Source of the DNA: Distichodus sexfasciatus
Taxonomy: Eukaryota; Chordata; Actinopteri; Characiformes; Distichodontidae
Reading direction: 5' to 3'
DNA length: 64,000 nt
Assembly (NCBI GenBank): GCA_032718565.1
Contig: JAVGVS010000759.1
Span: forward strand, 1 to 64,000
Of the stretch, positions 1 through 12,400 are shown one piece after another. The stretch's first letter is position 1. Each line of letters opens with the position of its first letter. Below the pieces are notes generated by a model. That model worked only from the letters and a program-made list of their open reading frames with translations, did not search any database and was not told where the DNA came from. A program made the position numbers and the translations under genes.

Positions 1-153
1 AGAAAGAAAGAAAGGAAAAGAAAGAAAAGAAGGAGAGAAAAGAAAAGAAAGGAAAGAAGGAGAGAAGGAGAGAAAGAAAGAACGGAAAGAAGGAGAGAAA
101 GAAAGAAAGGAAGGAAGGAAAGAGAGAAGGAGAGAAAGAAAAAGAAAGGAAAG
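1..153. repeat. GAAA/GGAA-type polypurine microsatellite
   Basis: Irregular run of agaaagaaagg and aaggagag units with no pyrimidine for about 150 bases. It lies in rhpn2 intron 5, cut by the window edge. Positions 154-315 show nothing recognisable. Confidence 0.9.
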
Positions 154-315
154 CTGAATGTACAGAGCATGAAGGAGAGTGTGGAGGAGAGCGTCAGGGA
201 TGTAGAGTACGTTACACGCAGCAGTTCCGTCTTTGCTGCAAACTGTGGTCATATTAGCACTGCTGTCGCTTTAAGAGCCGAACCGATCATCGATAACCGA
301 TAACGCCAGCGTTAC

Positions 316-393
316 CTGTCGGAGGTCCATCAGATCGTCGATCTCGTCTTGAAAGTTGGCCCCGTCCTCGCTGTAGTGCTCCAGGATAAAGTC
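316..393 (-). CDS. rhpn2: rhpn2 coding exon 5 (BRO1 domain, residues 131-156)
   Basis: Encodes DFILEHYSEDGANFQDEIDD followed by LMDLRQ. It is 26 codons, phase 0 at both ends, with acceptor TTTTGGCAG and donor GTAACG. This is the last rhpn2 exon in the window; the conserved continuation after LMDLRQ lies left of base 1. Confidence 0.93.
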
Positions 394-3233
394 CTGCCAA
401 AACACAGACACGTCTTTCACACCGTCACACCCCAATGGCACGCTTTCACGCCGCCGTCATCTCCTGCTCCGACGCGGCCGTGTTGACGGAAGCGCCGCCG
501 GCTCTGGCGTTCCTCGCCGTCGCGTGATTAGGGTTAGCGTTGGAAACGACAGTTTGGAAATTAGGCCAAACTGGTCCGACCCTCCTTCAAAAATCCCCCC
601 GAGGCGTTGGCAATCACGCGCACGCACTCGAGCAACGCTGCACTCTTTCAACACGGTGCATGTGGATTTTTACGATTCCTTCGTTCCCGCCGTGTTTCGC
701 GAAGAGCTGACCTACTTAATGTTCACGCCAATGCCTTTCGAGTCACGTTTTCGCTGCTAGTCGACAAAGGAACGGTGCAAGGACCTTGTCGCCCCGCATG
801 TCACGTCGACAAAAAAGGGACTGACCTTGAAAGGAACGGCAAAGTCCACTTCTTTGGTCTCCTTCAGGCCCAACGGGATGAGCGGAATGCTGGCCGATCC
901 TCTGTTAAAAGAAGGGAGAGAAAAAAACGGATTTTTAGTGCGTCAAACTGAGAAAAGGAATTCCGAGTTCGGCCCTGACCAGATTTTAAAACGGGAGACG
1001 CTAGAAAGCGGAACTGGAATGTCAAAAAGGAAAAGTTATACATCAAAAAAAGAATATAAAATGAGTGGAAATTGACGGATGCTTTCTGTCTCTTGCCAAA
1101 TTAGTATTCAGTGATTTCATCCAACGCTGGATGGACTGTCCCTTTAAAAGACTGTCCATCTGGACCCTCATTTGGCCTGTGTTCGCTGGAAAAGCACAAG
1201 ATAAACAGCACGATAATATCGGAATCGGACGATAAATGCTTTGTTAGATCATCGACATCGGACTGGCTCTTAGATTTGCCCGATATTTTTAGTCTACGCA
1301 TTTATGGTACGTCGGAAAGGTAGCGCTCGTGCCAGACGTGCCCAAGTCCGAGGTGCGATCTGTCTTAAAATTCGTTCCGTTACCTTGAGCCAAAATTCGG
1401 AGCACACAGTGGAACGTTCGCTCGTCTTCACGCGCTCAACTTTGCCTAGACACACACACATGCTCAAAGTAAATTACGCATTTGCCTCACTTAGCGAACG
1501 TGAGCTCGCACATGGGCTGCGTCCCGAGCCGCGTGCTGCCGCACTTAATAGCGCAGTAGGTAAGACTACACTAAGGTTTCTATGTGGTAGTATGCATCAC
1601 AGGAAGTAGCCGGAGCGTAATGGCTCTCTACGCACTAGGTAGTGCACACCGAGTGTCACACGCGCCCTATTTGACTTGGTACACCACATAGGGTGGGAAG
1701 TGACTTTTTCTTAAAATGTTGTGCACTACGCTAGTAACTCCCCGCCCTCGCTCCACCCTTTCGATGCTTTCACGCGCACTTGACATGGCGCTGTGTTAGA
1801 AATGGCGTCAGGTGAGCTCACTGGAGCGAATCCGTGACCTGCGTTCACGGTAAGGCTGCGCGGTCACAACGGCGTCAAATAAACGCTGCATGCTGTGTTT
1901 TCTAGGTTTTCCAAAGGTGTTACCTCAGTTTAATGTATTACCGACTCTATTCCCTGTCCTGGTTTATGTTTAATTTTTTTGGTGGGGGGGGAAACCCCTT
2001 CTGACACGTCACGTCGGACCGCAAGTTTCGACCGAGTTGGTTCAAGTATTTTGGGAGCGTGTCCACCTATCTCCTAAAGCACTGACAGCTCAGGTGTGCG
2101 TTTAGAAGTAAAATATTCTCCCGGAGTTAACTCGCCGAGATGTCAGGTGGGTCACGTGCTGTTTGGTTTGGGAAAAGCACAAACCTTTGTCCTTGCTGGA
2201 GGGGCACAGTGGTGTTTTCTTTCCAAAATGTTACAGAGTTGAGGTGTGTGTGTGTGTGTGTGTGACTTTTAGCCAGATTTTATCCTCAAAGTTTTAGCTG
2301 GAATGACCCCTATCTGCAAGAGGGACTTTGGGCTTTGATCCGACTATTTGAGATTTAGGGGAAAAGCAAAGTTTAAATCTGAAAGAGTCCCTTCATTAGT
2401 CGATAAAAAACAATATCGATATTTGGGACAAATAATCAGGCGCGGATTTCACACTGAACGACATGGTTAGAACAACACGAGCGCTTATGTATAAACTAGC
2501 AAACAACAAATCACCGGGAATGAAACGTAAAAGCTGCAACTGATGAGGCTTAAAATGACCTCACCCATAAAGTGCGGTTCCAGCAGTTATTTTCTCCGCT
2601 GTCAGCACGAACGAAAGGACGAACGGGCCGCTATTAGCGTTCAAATCTTCAAATGGTCTTTGTTTTGCCTTACGTAACGTCATGCGGGCGCATCCGGTCG
2701 CAGGAGTCGGAGCTCACAGGCATGTTGTGGAGTTTACGCTCCCCAGATAAGCGGGCTGTTGAGTAAACCTCAATTTCGGGTGTGTTATGATTTTTATAAC
2801 TCGTGCAGTGTGTAAACCCAACATCGGTGAGCGTGCGAGTGAGCGAGAGACCAGAAAGAGCGGGCTGGCTCACTTCGCTTGGCACCTTCCCTTTAAACAC
2901 ACGCAAGCTCTCAAGGTCAAGCGCTTCTCCTCAAACAAACTCTATGTGTGTGTGTGTGTAGGTCAAGCAGCCTGACAAAAGTGAGTCAACACTAGAGCTG
3001 AAACCAGACAGAACGGGCTCTTTTCCTACTTAAAAGAACTTATAAGAATTATTATTAGCCCACGATAATAATAATAATACTAATAATAATAATACTAATT
3101 TACCCAGAATGCCGTGCTCGTTGCATTCCCAAAATTAGGAATTAACTGGATTCAGTCTAAGACAATTCTAGAAAAGTAGGCTACTGGTCATGAAAAGTGT
3201 CATGTGACGACACTCAAGTGTGCGGGCGTCGAA

Positions 3234-3269
<36 letters not shown>

Positions 3270-3709
3270 GGGTAGCAGAGTGTTGCATGAATAACTTGTT
3301 CAGCTCAGACACCTTTGTTTGAAGCCACAGTAGGCTGTGGATACCACACACACACACACACGCCCGCCAAGGCCTTTCTGACAGACTAAATGCCAAGTCC
3401 AGTTCCCATGAAAGAGAGAGAGGGAGCGAGAGAGAGGGAGAGTCTACTCTCATAGCTAAAGAATGTGCGTTTGTCATGGTCGTGTAAAGCTGGTGTAGGC
3501 CAAAGAGTCCAAACCGAAGCGTCCAGGCAGCAGCCGAAAATACGCTATACCCACGCCTGGGAGATTTGCTGGACTGTTAGTTTTAGTCCCGAGCTCGCTG
3601 CTATCGGTCTCTTTTTTCCCCCTTTTCTTTCTGTATTCAAATCTGCAAGTCAGGTGTTATTGCAAAAGTGAGGCTGGAAGCATATATGGGCTTTCTGAAC
3701 AATACAGCA

Positions 3710-3745
<36 letters not shown>

Positions 3746-3929
3746 TGCAACTCATTTACACACACACACACACACATTCAGGATGGCAGGCCCACTTGAG
3801 GAAGGATTCATGAGGGACGTTCGCAGGTGCCTGGGATTTGGGATAAGAAGAAAGACACACCAGCTCTCTCTTTTTACACATGCGGTAAATCATGGCAGAG
3901 GCTCGAGGTCACGGGCGCACGCGCGCACG

Positions 3930-3980
<51 letters not shown>

Positions 3981-6900
3981 ACACACACACACACGCACAC
4001 AGTCTGTGTATTACTATCTTTGTGAGGTCCTTCCATAGACTCCCATAATGACTAGACGTATATAATTTTACACCTACACCTAATCCTAACCCTAACCGTA
4101 ACCCAGTAAACAAAAGCACATCTTTTACCTCTTTTAGTTTCTCAAATAAAACAAGCACATTTTCTATAAAGTCGTTTCTCCTCATGGGGACCTCTCAAAT
4201 GTCCCCAAAAAACCCAAAAAACAGATAAAAGTGATTTTAGGGGACAAAAGGTCCCCACAATGCGATAAATACATGAACATGAACATGAACACACACACAC
4301 ACTCTCTCTCTCTCTCTCTCCCTCTCTCAGAAAGGCATGCATCCCCACTCAGGTCGCAGCTCGGTGCTCTCTGACCACTAATCAGTCTTTTTTGTTTGGG
4401 TTGTCATGGGAGATGAGGCATCTCAACAAGGAGGGGAGCACTTGAATACAGACGAGAGTGGTTTTTGCTCTGCACACACACTCTCTCTCTTTCTCCCCCT
4501 CACTCCCTCCCTCCCTCCCTCCCTCCCTCCAAATGGGTCGAACTGAAAAGAAATAAACAGGCGATAAACAGATTCGTCTACGTATTGAATCGTGACTCAT
4601 TTATGAATCGTGAATCGATATCGAATCAAATCGTGAGCCCAAGAACGGTGAGATTTTCTGACTGGTGCAGCCCTTATTTCCATATAAATGTTAAGAGGAA
4701 TTTCTCTTCTCTCGGTACCTCGTCCCAGTTTAAACCTTACATGAATCATACCGCCGTCTCCTTCACGAACACTCCTTTTTCCCCTCCAACAACGGATTAG
4801 TTTTCAGGAAATACTTCTAAAACTGCCTTATAGGCTCCCTGAGATACTGGGAAAACTTTATTTTTTGGAACTGTGCCAATGAGGAAAGCGTGTAATGGTC
4901 AACCAGCGGGTTTTTACTGTAAATATGTGTCTTTGTTCTCAGCTGATAAGTTTCATCCGAATCAAGTTGGCTCACGACGATCTGAACTGTGGGTCATGAA
5001 CCGGTTCATCTAGTCATGAGTTGGGGAGGCTTTTGTTTTGTTTGTGTGTGTGTGTGTGTGTGCACGCGCGCAATGTGGGTGGGTGTGTATTTCTGCTCAT
5101 TAAGCTCTTAGTGTTTGTCTCAAATGCAAGCCAAGGTTTACTCAGAGAGGAGAGAAACAGGGAGAGAATAAAACAATAAAAACGTTGGTTTGGAACGTCC
5201 TGGTCGGGAAGCTTCCCGACATTACTACTGCTGACTCAAAATGTCATCCTGATGACGTGGTTTTGTGTGTGTGTGTGTGTGTGTGAGACTTACTGTACAT
5301 TCTGGTAAACCTCGACTGAGCTGTTCAAGCCCTCCAGCTCCTCCTTGAGCAGCTGCAGGTTGGAGTTGACGTAGCTCAGCTCCAGCAGGACCATGTCACG
5401 CACTTTGTTGTTGGATGTGGCCCTGAGAGAGAGAGAGAGAGCGAGAGAGAGGAACGTTAGCCGTTAGCCTTAAACATATTAGACCGAGATTACAGTCGAA
5501 GAAATTAAATGAAATGGGGGGACGGAATAAAGAAAGGAAGGAAAGAAGACGGGCATCAACGGCCGGCGGGGAAGGGCGGAAGCGGCTGACGAGGCGGGTG
5601 CGGTGTTTATTAAATACGGCCGACCGTGACAGTCCGTCATCGCCGGCAATCAGTGACACCGCTGCCCCAGAAAAGGACAACGAGTGGGTCTTTTATCAGC
5701 GGGCGTCCCTCTGTTTCTATGTAAACAAGACAATAAGTGCATTGGTCAGCTGTGTGTATGTCTCTCTTTCTCACACATTCACCCACCCCCATGCGCACGC
5801 TGCCGCTCCCACCTAGCTAGCGCTTTAGATTTCTGCAGGCTGTTTATTTGAGATAAGCCTCTTCTCCCTGTTAAGAAGCCACTCTCATCGTCCCCGGCAC
5901 AAAGCCCGACCTGAATAGCGCTTGGGGGATTTTAAAAAACGGATCGATTGATTTTTCCGATAAATCGGCGAGACGCTTCAGCGTCTCTTTTCTCGAACGT
6001 TTGCATAAAAGCTTCGGTTAGCGTCCTAATTTAACGCCTCACAAGCTTCTCTTCCTTTCCATCGTCACATTTTGTCCGTTTTCGGCTCATTTCGGCACCT
6101 GAGCATCCGAACGCGCAGCAAAACCGGAGTTTTAATGAGCGGAAAAACCAGACAAAGTGAAGACGGTAATTTGGCAGCGACAGGTGAGGAAAGAGTGTGC
6201 AGAAAGAGGTCGACGGTCGAACCAGTTTGGCTTGAAGGAGGACACAAAAGTCAAAGGAGGAATTAGGAAAATGACAACACCTGCCGAGAGTCACACGTAG
6301 TAAAGAGAGAGAGAGTTTGGGGTTAATACTCATAACTATATCAAAAGTCATGGATCAAGAACAGTCAAGACCGTTTGTGTGTGTCTATTTTATAGATGCA
6401 CAAGACTGACGGATGCGAACGAACAACATCCGTCTCCTCACAGGAAGCAAATCTCACTAAATCCGTGCCTCAGAATTCTGGAAGCAGTCCTCGTTCACAC
6501 CCTCACGCCCTCACAAACAATACGCGCGGAAGAATGACTCTGCACAAGTCTTTAAGTTGGCCACAATTATGGGTTTGATATGTCCCACGGGTTGACGCTA
6601 AAGGGTGTGAACCTTCACCGGTCGATTCAATGTGATATCGATGCAACAGTTTTTCTGTTACTTCCCAGAACAACTTCACCCAGACTGGGCGCGGATCGCG
6701 GATCGGGCAGCCGCACTTACTACCGGGATGTTCTTTCTACCTAGACTCGTCATGCTGTGGCCAGAAAATCACCAAGCACAGTTTTCATGATGTGATCGAT
6801 TACGGTTTGCCACTGCAAATTCTGCCGCAGAATCGTCCACGTCTGAATCGCGATGTGCCGGTTACGCCATTCACTTCAACACCCCTAGCTGACCATCTGT

Positions 6901-8408
6901 GCGAAGGAAGGAGAGTTCTGGTCACCACTGGCATCGCGATTCAAGCTGGGTTTTCTGCTGCACCGGTGCCGATGCCAATACCGATAAACGAGGAAGGCAG
7001 AGTCGAGGTCGAGTCAGGTCGAGCGAGGGAGGGGCATTTCCAGCGTAGTGCACCACATTTTAAGAAAGAGTCACTTCCCGCCCTATGTGGTGTACAAGTC
7101 AAATAGGGCGCGTTTGGCACTCCACGTGCACTACCTAGTGCGTAGAGAGCCGTTAAGCTACAGCCCCTATCTTCCCTGAGATGCATACTACCACATAGAA
7201 AAGTATGATAAGAGCGCCCTACCTACCATACTATTAAGTGCAGCAGTGCGCGACTCGGGACACAGCCCATGTGCGAGAGCTGAGTGTGAAAAGACGAGAG
7301 AACGTTTTCGGCGCCAAATAACGCCATACTTTTTAAGACAGAAGACGCGGGCCATATGAAGTCCCACCGGCGGACCTGGCACAAGCGCTGCCTTTTCAGA
7401 GTATACAATAAACGCGTCGTCAAATACCGGCTGAAAATATTGGGCAAATCTAAGCATCGTTCGACCGAATCCGATACGATTCCGACATTATCGTGCATCC
7501 CTAGCATAAACGCTACCCCACCTTCCAGAACGGGCCTCAAACGGACGCAGAAGAGCGCGTTGGTATGCGTGCGTTCGTGTCCGCCTGCGCGTTTATGGGC
7601 TTGAACCTTCTGATCTGTAACAAGTCAGAGCTTCTGTCTGCAAGGTCAGAGGTTAAGAGCCGTTCACACGATTCGCCCCTGAGCCACACAACTCTCGTAA
7701 ATCATTTGCTTTGATCTCTGCGTTTGTGTGTGTGTTTGCGTTAGCGTGTGAATAAACCGGTGGCTCCTGGTACCTTACGTCCCGTTAGAACAGCGTACGC
7801 TTGAGGTCTGGGTCTCAGAGGGGAAGCCCTAATCTCTGCCGTGGCAACGCTGATCCCTCTTAGCACGCTAAAAGCGGGACGTTTGCTGCAGTCGCGCTCC
7901 CGCTTTTTTGTTGTTTTACGCTTCTCCTGCATTTGAATGTGTTATCGGCCGTCGTCGCATTTGACTACGGCGCGCTCCGGTGCAGGCGTGTTAGCGAGAG
8001 CCAGTTCCACTCCAGTGGAGGGAAGAACACTAGGCTGCTGTAGAGCGGTGTCAGTGGTACTGTATTAACTTTATGAAGCTTTAGACAGGAAACACTGCTC
8101 CGTGACACACACACACACACACATTCAGAAGCCGTTACGTTGTCGTGCCGAAGTCTCGGGCCAAAATGCTCGGAGCTGTCTCTATTAAAGCATGATTTGA
8201 ATAACAGGAAGTGTGTGTGTGTGTGTGGACAGCGAGCGTTTACGCTCTGTTGAACGGTTAGATCACTACAATTCTCACAATACTGTATAATTTAAATATT
8301 CATTCTCTCTCCCTCCCTCCCTCTCTCTCTCTCTCCGTCTCTTCTTTCCTCCCTCTCTCATCCCGATCTCCCCTCCCTTCCTTCCTTTCTCTCCCCTCCC
8401 GCCTCCAC

Positions 8409-8443
<35 letters not shown>

Positions 8444-9417
8444 CTCTCTCCCAACCTTCCTTCTTTTTCCCCCTCTCCTGCCTCTCTTCTTCTCTCTCTC
8501 TCATACATTCACCCTTCTTCCTCCCTTCATCTCGCCACCTCCCTCTCCCTTGCTCCCTCTTTTCTTCTCTTTCTCGCCCTCTCTCTCTTTCACTCTCTTT
8601 TCCCGTCTACGTCCCTCCTTATCTCTCCCTCCTTCCCCTTGTTCTTCCTCCATCCCTCCCTCCATCTCTCAACCTTTCTCTTTCTCTTGTTCCCTCCCTC
8701 CTCATTCTTTCTCTCTCTCTCTCTCTCTCTCTCTCCACCCCACCTCTCTATTCCCTTCCTTCTTTCTATCCCCTTCCTTCTACTCTCTCGATTCATCACT
8801 CTTCCTCTCCCTCTCTCCATCCATCCATCTCTCCCTACTTTCCTACCTCTCTTCCTTCTCTCCCGCCATACTGCCCTCCTTTCCTCCCTCCAACTCTCCT
8901 TCTCTCTCTCCTTCCTTCTCTGTCTCCTTCCCTCTCTCCCTCCTTCTCACACACACACACACACACACACTCACACTTCTTAAATATTAGGGAGTTCAGA
9001 TCTTCAAACAGCCTACAACCTTTTACACACACACACACACACACACACAGCTCATTAAAACTCCGCTACCTTGAGCTTCGGTGTGTCGGCCCGCCACAGA
9101 TGAAGGCCAAACTCTACTTCACGAGGCAGGAATTCAGCAGGCTGTACGCTCATTAACTCCATTTCCCCTTGCTCAAAAGTTGGAGAAAAAGGAGGATAAG
9201 AAAGAGAGGAGAAAAGAGGAGTCTCGTGTCACGCTGAAAGCCACGCTGACGTCAGAGGAGCCAATCGCATTCCTCGCTGGAAAGGCCGACCCAGCGGGTG
9301 TGTCCGTCATCGCCGTGGAGACGCCCAACCTCCCAAACATCACTACAGCAACTGATAAGTCCAAAGTTAAGAGTGTGCAGCTTTTAGGGTGGGAAGCGGG
9401 TTTACATCACACACACC

Positions 9418-9467
<50 letters not shown>

Positions 9468-12400
9468 AGGAGACCAAATTTATGGCAGCTCCTGCTGCAG
9501 TAATCTGAGGTCTGTAGAGCTTCCAGACCACTAATGAAAGTCAGTAGCCTCGGGGATTGAGAGCACTGACCTGAGAACAGCCCGTGTTCTGATTTTTGAA
9601 AAATTACAGCTTAGACGAGCGAAATGAAACCGATCCCAGACCAGCGTGTAAAAAGTGAGTTCTGCAGCTGCAGCCTTCAAACCAGAGCTGGAAAGTTAAT
9701 ACATCATTAGCACAGCGAGCATTGGAGTTCACACACACACACACACACACAACTAACACAAAACATGGAGAAAAGCAGCTGCTTCAGTGGAACAAACAAA
9801 GCCTGCTGGGACGGTAGCTAACATTACTTCGAGGTAGATCATGAGAGCAGTCACTACAGTGCTTCCCTGTCGTGATTCTCCAGAAGTGGCATGATACCGA
9901 TCTACCGGTTTTTATTTATACGACACGCTTCCGGGTTTGCGACGGCGTGCGACTTTGTACTGCAGCTTCTCTCAGTCATCCATGTCATACGAACCAGGAA
10001 AGAACAGCTTTATAGGACAAGACGGGAGAGGATAAATTCTGTGGAGCAATAACTTCGTAACTTAATTATTATTTGTAGGAGCGTTAACGAATAAAAGTGT
10101 CCAATCTTCCCAACTCTGTAGGAACTGTTTTTCTTGAACTGAGGGTTATCATTAGGGCTGCAACAAATGATTATTTTTGTAATCGAATAATCTATCGATT
10201 AATCGATTAATCGGATACATTAAAAAAAAAAAAATGTCAATACATTTGTTATTAGGCTTATTGGCCAATAAAATGAGTTACTTTTGGCCTTTCTGGAAGA
10301 GAACTGCATTTCCCACAATCCCCCGCGCACGCCACAAAGCCGCATCACAATAAGGGGTTCAGCGCGTTCTGGAACGAACTATGAAAAAAAAAAAATCGAT
10401 GGGAAAATCTTAATAAATGGCTGTATTGGGAGTGGAACGCTGGTTGTTGTGGTTATTTATCAGCTAAAATATGCGTTCGTAAGCTTCAATTCTAGAAAAT
10501 TTGCCTCGAGCATTTTTTGTAATCGAATTATTCGAGTTATTCGAATAATACTTTCAGCTCTAGTTATCACCATCATCAACTTTCTAAATGCCTACAGCAG
10601 AATAAAAAACAACGCATTACGATCGTCAACAGATATTTTTGGTTACATTTTGTTAGTTATTTTCGTCTGCAGTGACAGGGAAAAAACCCCCATTACATTC
10701 ATTAACGACACTTAATGCTTAATATGCAACGCCAAAAGCGCCACAATTTGCCTATATTATTACAGTAAAACACCTATTTTTTAGGCTGTATTATTAATTT
10801 AAAAAGTGCAGTGTTGTTGCAGTCCTCTAGTGACTTGTGGTCAAACCTTTTACGCTGTAAAATGACTGTAAAAGACAGCATTTTTACAGCGCTCTAGTAA
10901 GGCGCCTTTAAGGTGAATTGTGGCAGCTTTGCCGTTCCACAGATCTGAGTGCGGGGGCGCAGAGTGTTTCAAGCGAGTTCAAATTGCGTCGTTTAGTATA
11001 TTTCGGCATATCGCGTAGCCCTAGTGGGCAGGTGAAAATATTCTGCGACATGGTGTCATGGGGCAGTTGGTGGCCTAACGGTAGGGTGTTCGCCCCGTGA
11101 TCAAAAGGTTCGAATCCAGGACCGGTAAAATTACCGCTGAGGTACTCATGAGCAAGGCACCGTCCCCAAGCATTGCTCCCTGGGCGCTGCCCTTGTTAGC
11201 TGCCCACTGCTCCTTCACGGATGGGTCAAATGCAGAGGTCACATTTCGTTGTGGTGCACTGTGTGCTGTGCAGTGTTCACAATGACAAATAATCACTCAC
11301 TTTTTCAAATGTCTTGAAGAACAGTATACCGTATACATGTATGTTTGCACACGTAGCAATAAAGCACTGTAACCACCGTCTCACTTCCCTGGCATACAGA
11401 CTTTCGCACCACAATGTAGGTATAAATTTGCACAGCTGCACAAATGACCACGTTCTTCTCAAAGCTGTGCCCCTTTAGACATGTTCAGAGCAAAACCTGT
11501 TATCTATTCAGGCTTCTATTCTGCTTCTCTGGTTTCTGTGTGTTATCTTACTCGAACCAGCCCGGTACGTCTAATGAGCAGAAATAGATCCTGAATAAAC
11601 ACACACACACGGTCAGGTGAAGCGCTGCGCTTGGGAATGAAAGCGAGTGCGGCCAGGGAACACAAACACAGATGATGTAACGCTTAAGTGTCCTGCCCAG
11701 GTGAGATAAACACAGTACGTGTCGACACTGAAGCGGTGTACATTCTCTCTCCGCAACATCACCGACCGACATAAAGCCACACTTGTTAGCAATCTGTCTT
11801 CAGACTTCAATCAGCTCGGAGGAACGTACGCGGATCTTCCAGATGAAGACGGGAGATTAGACGTAACTCAGATGCGATGCAATGCGAGCTGGAGATGACA
11901 CTCGCACACTGGACTCCCAGACAGCTGACTGACAGGACTGACAGCGCTCATTCTTAACCGAAAGGCCATATTGTCTTTAGAGCCGGAATGGGATTAGAGA
12001 GCGCATTTTTTACAGCCCTCTATCCTCCCCCCCCAAAAAAAACCACACTTTTTTACAGCCGTCCAATAAATGCGATCGAAACTCATTAAAAAGGCGTGCG
12101 AGATTAAGCAATAAGGAAGCAGAGAGGGTGTTGTCCTCGATTTCTTTGTATAAGAAAGAGTATATAAAATTTGAGCTTTGGAATGTGCGTGTAAAATTTT
12201 ATGTATGTGTGCAGAGAGATTCTTTAAAGTATACGTGAGACTGAAAGCGTGTGCACAACAGGGGTGTGCCAAAAAACTGAATCGACTTGCGATTCTTTCT
12301 GTCGATTCGAAATCGATTCATGCATTCCAAAAAAGTGATTCATAATTTTCAACTTACGTAATACCGCTAGTTCACTTTACTTTACTTTCCCCCCACCCCC

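Larger units (their letters stand above)
902..5293 (-). other. rhpn2 intron 3 and its repeat content
   Basis: A 4.4-kb intron. It holds a CACTAGGTAGTGCA-family repeat (about 1208-1810), several CA/TG runs (2246-2264, 3233-3267, 3713-3743, 3915-4001, 5045-5062, 5264-5284), an ATA-type run (3065-3100), one CA-flanked 290-bp repeat (4002-4300), a CTCC run (4501-4530) and a fragment of the cgattc MITE family (4560-4672). I see no further exon. Intron 4 (394-825) shows no recognisable element. Confidence 0.85.

Noticed and set aside
4080..4105. Interstitial telomeric repeat (cctaaccctaacc)
   Set aside because: Only two to three telomere-like units, recurring at the same place inside every copy of the CA-flanked repeat, so part of that element rather than a telomere fusion site.
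8550..8990. 146-codon Ser/Pro/Leu frame
   Set aside because: Low-complexity translation of the polypyrimidine tract at 8302-8948.
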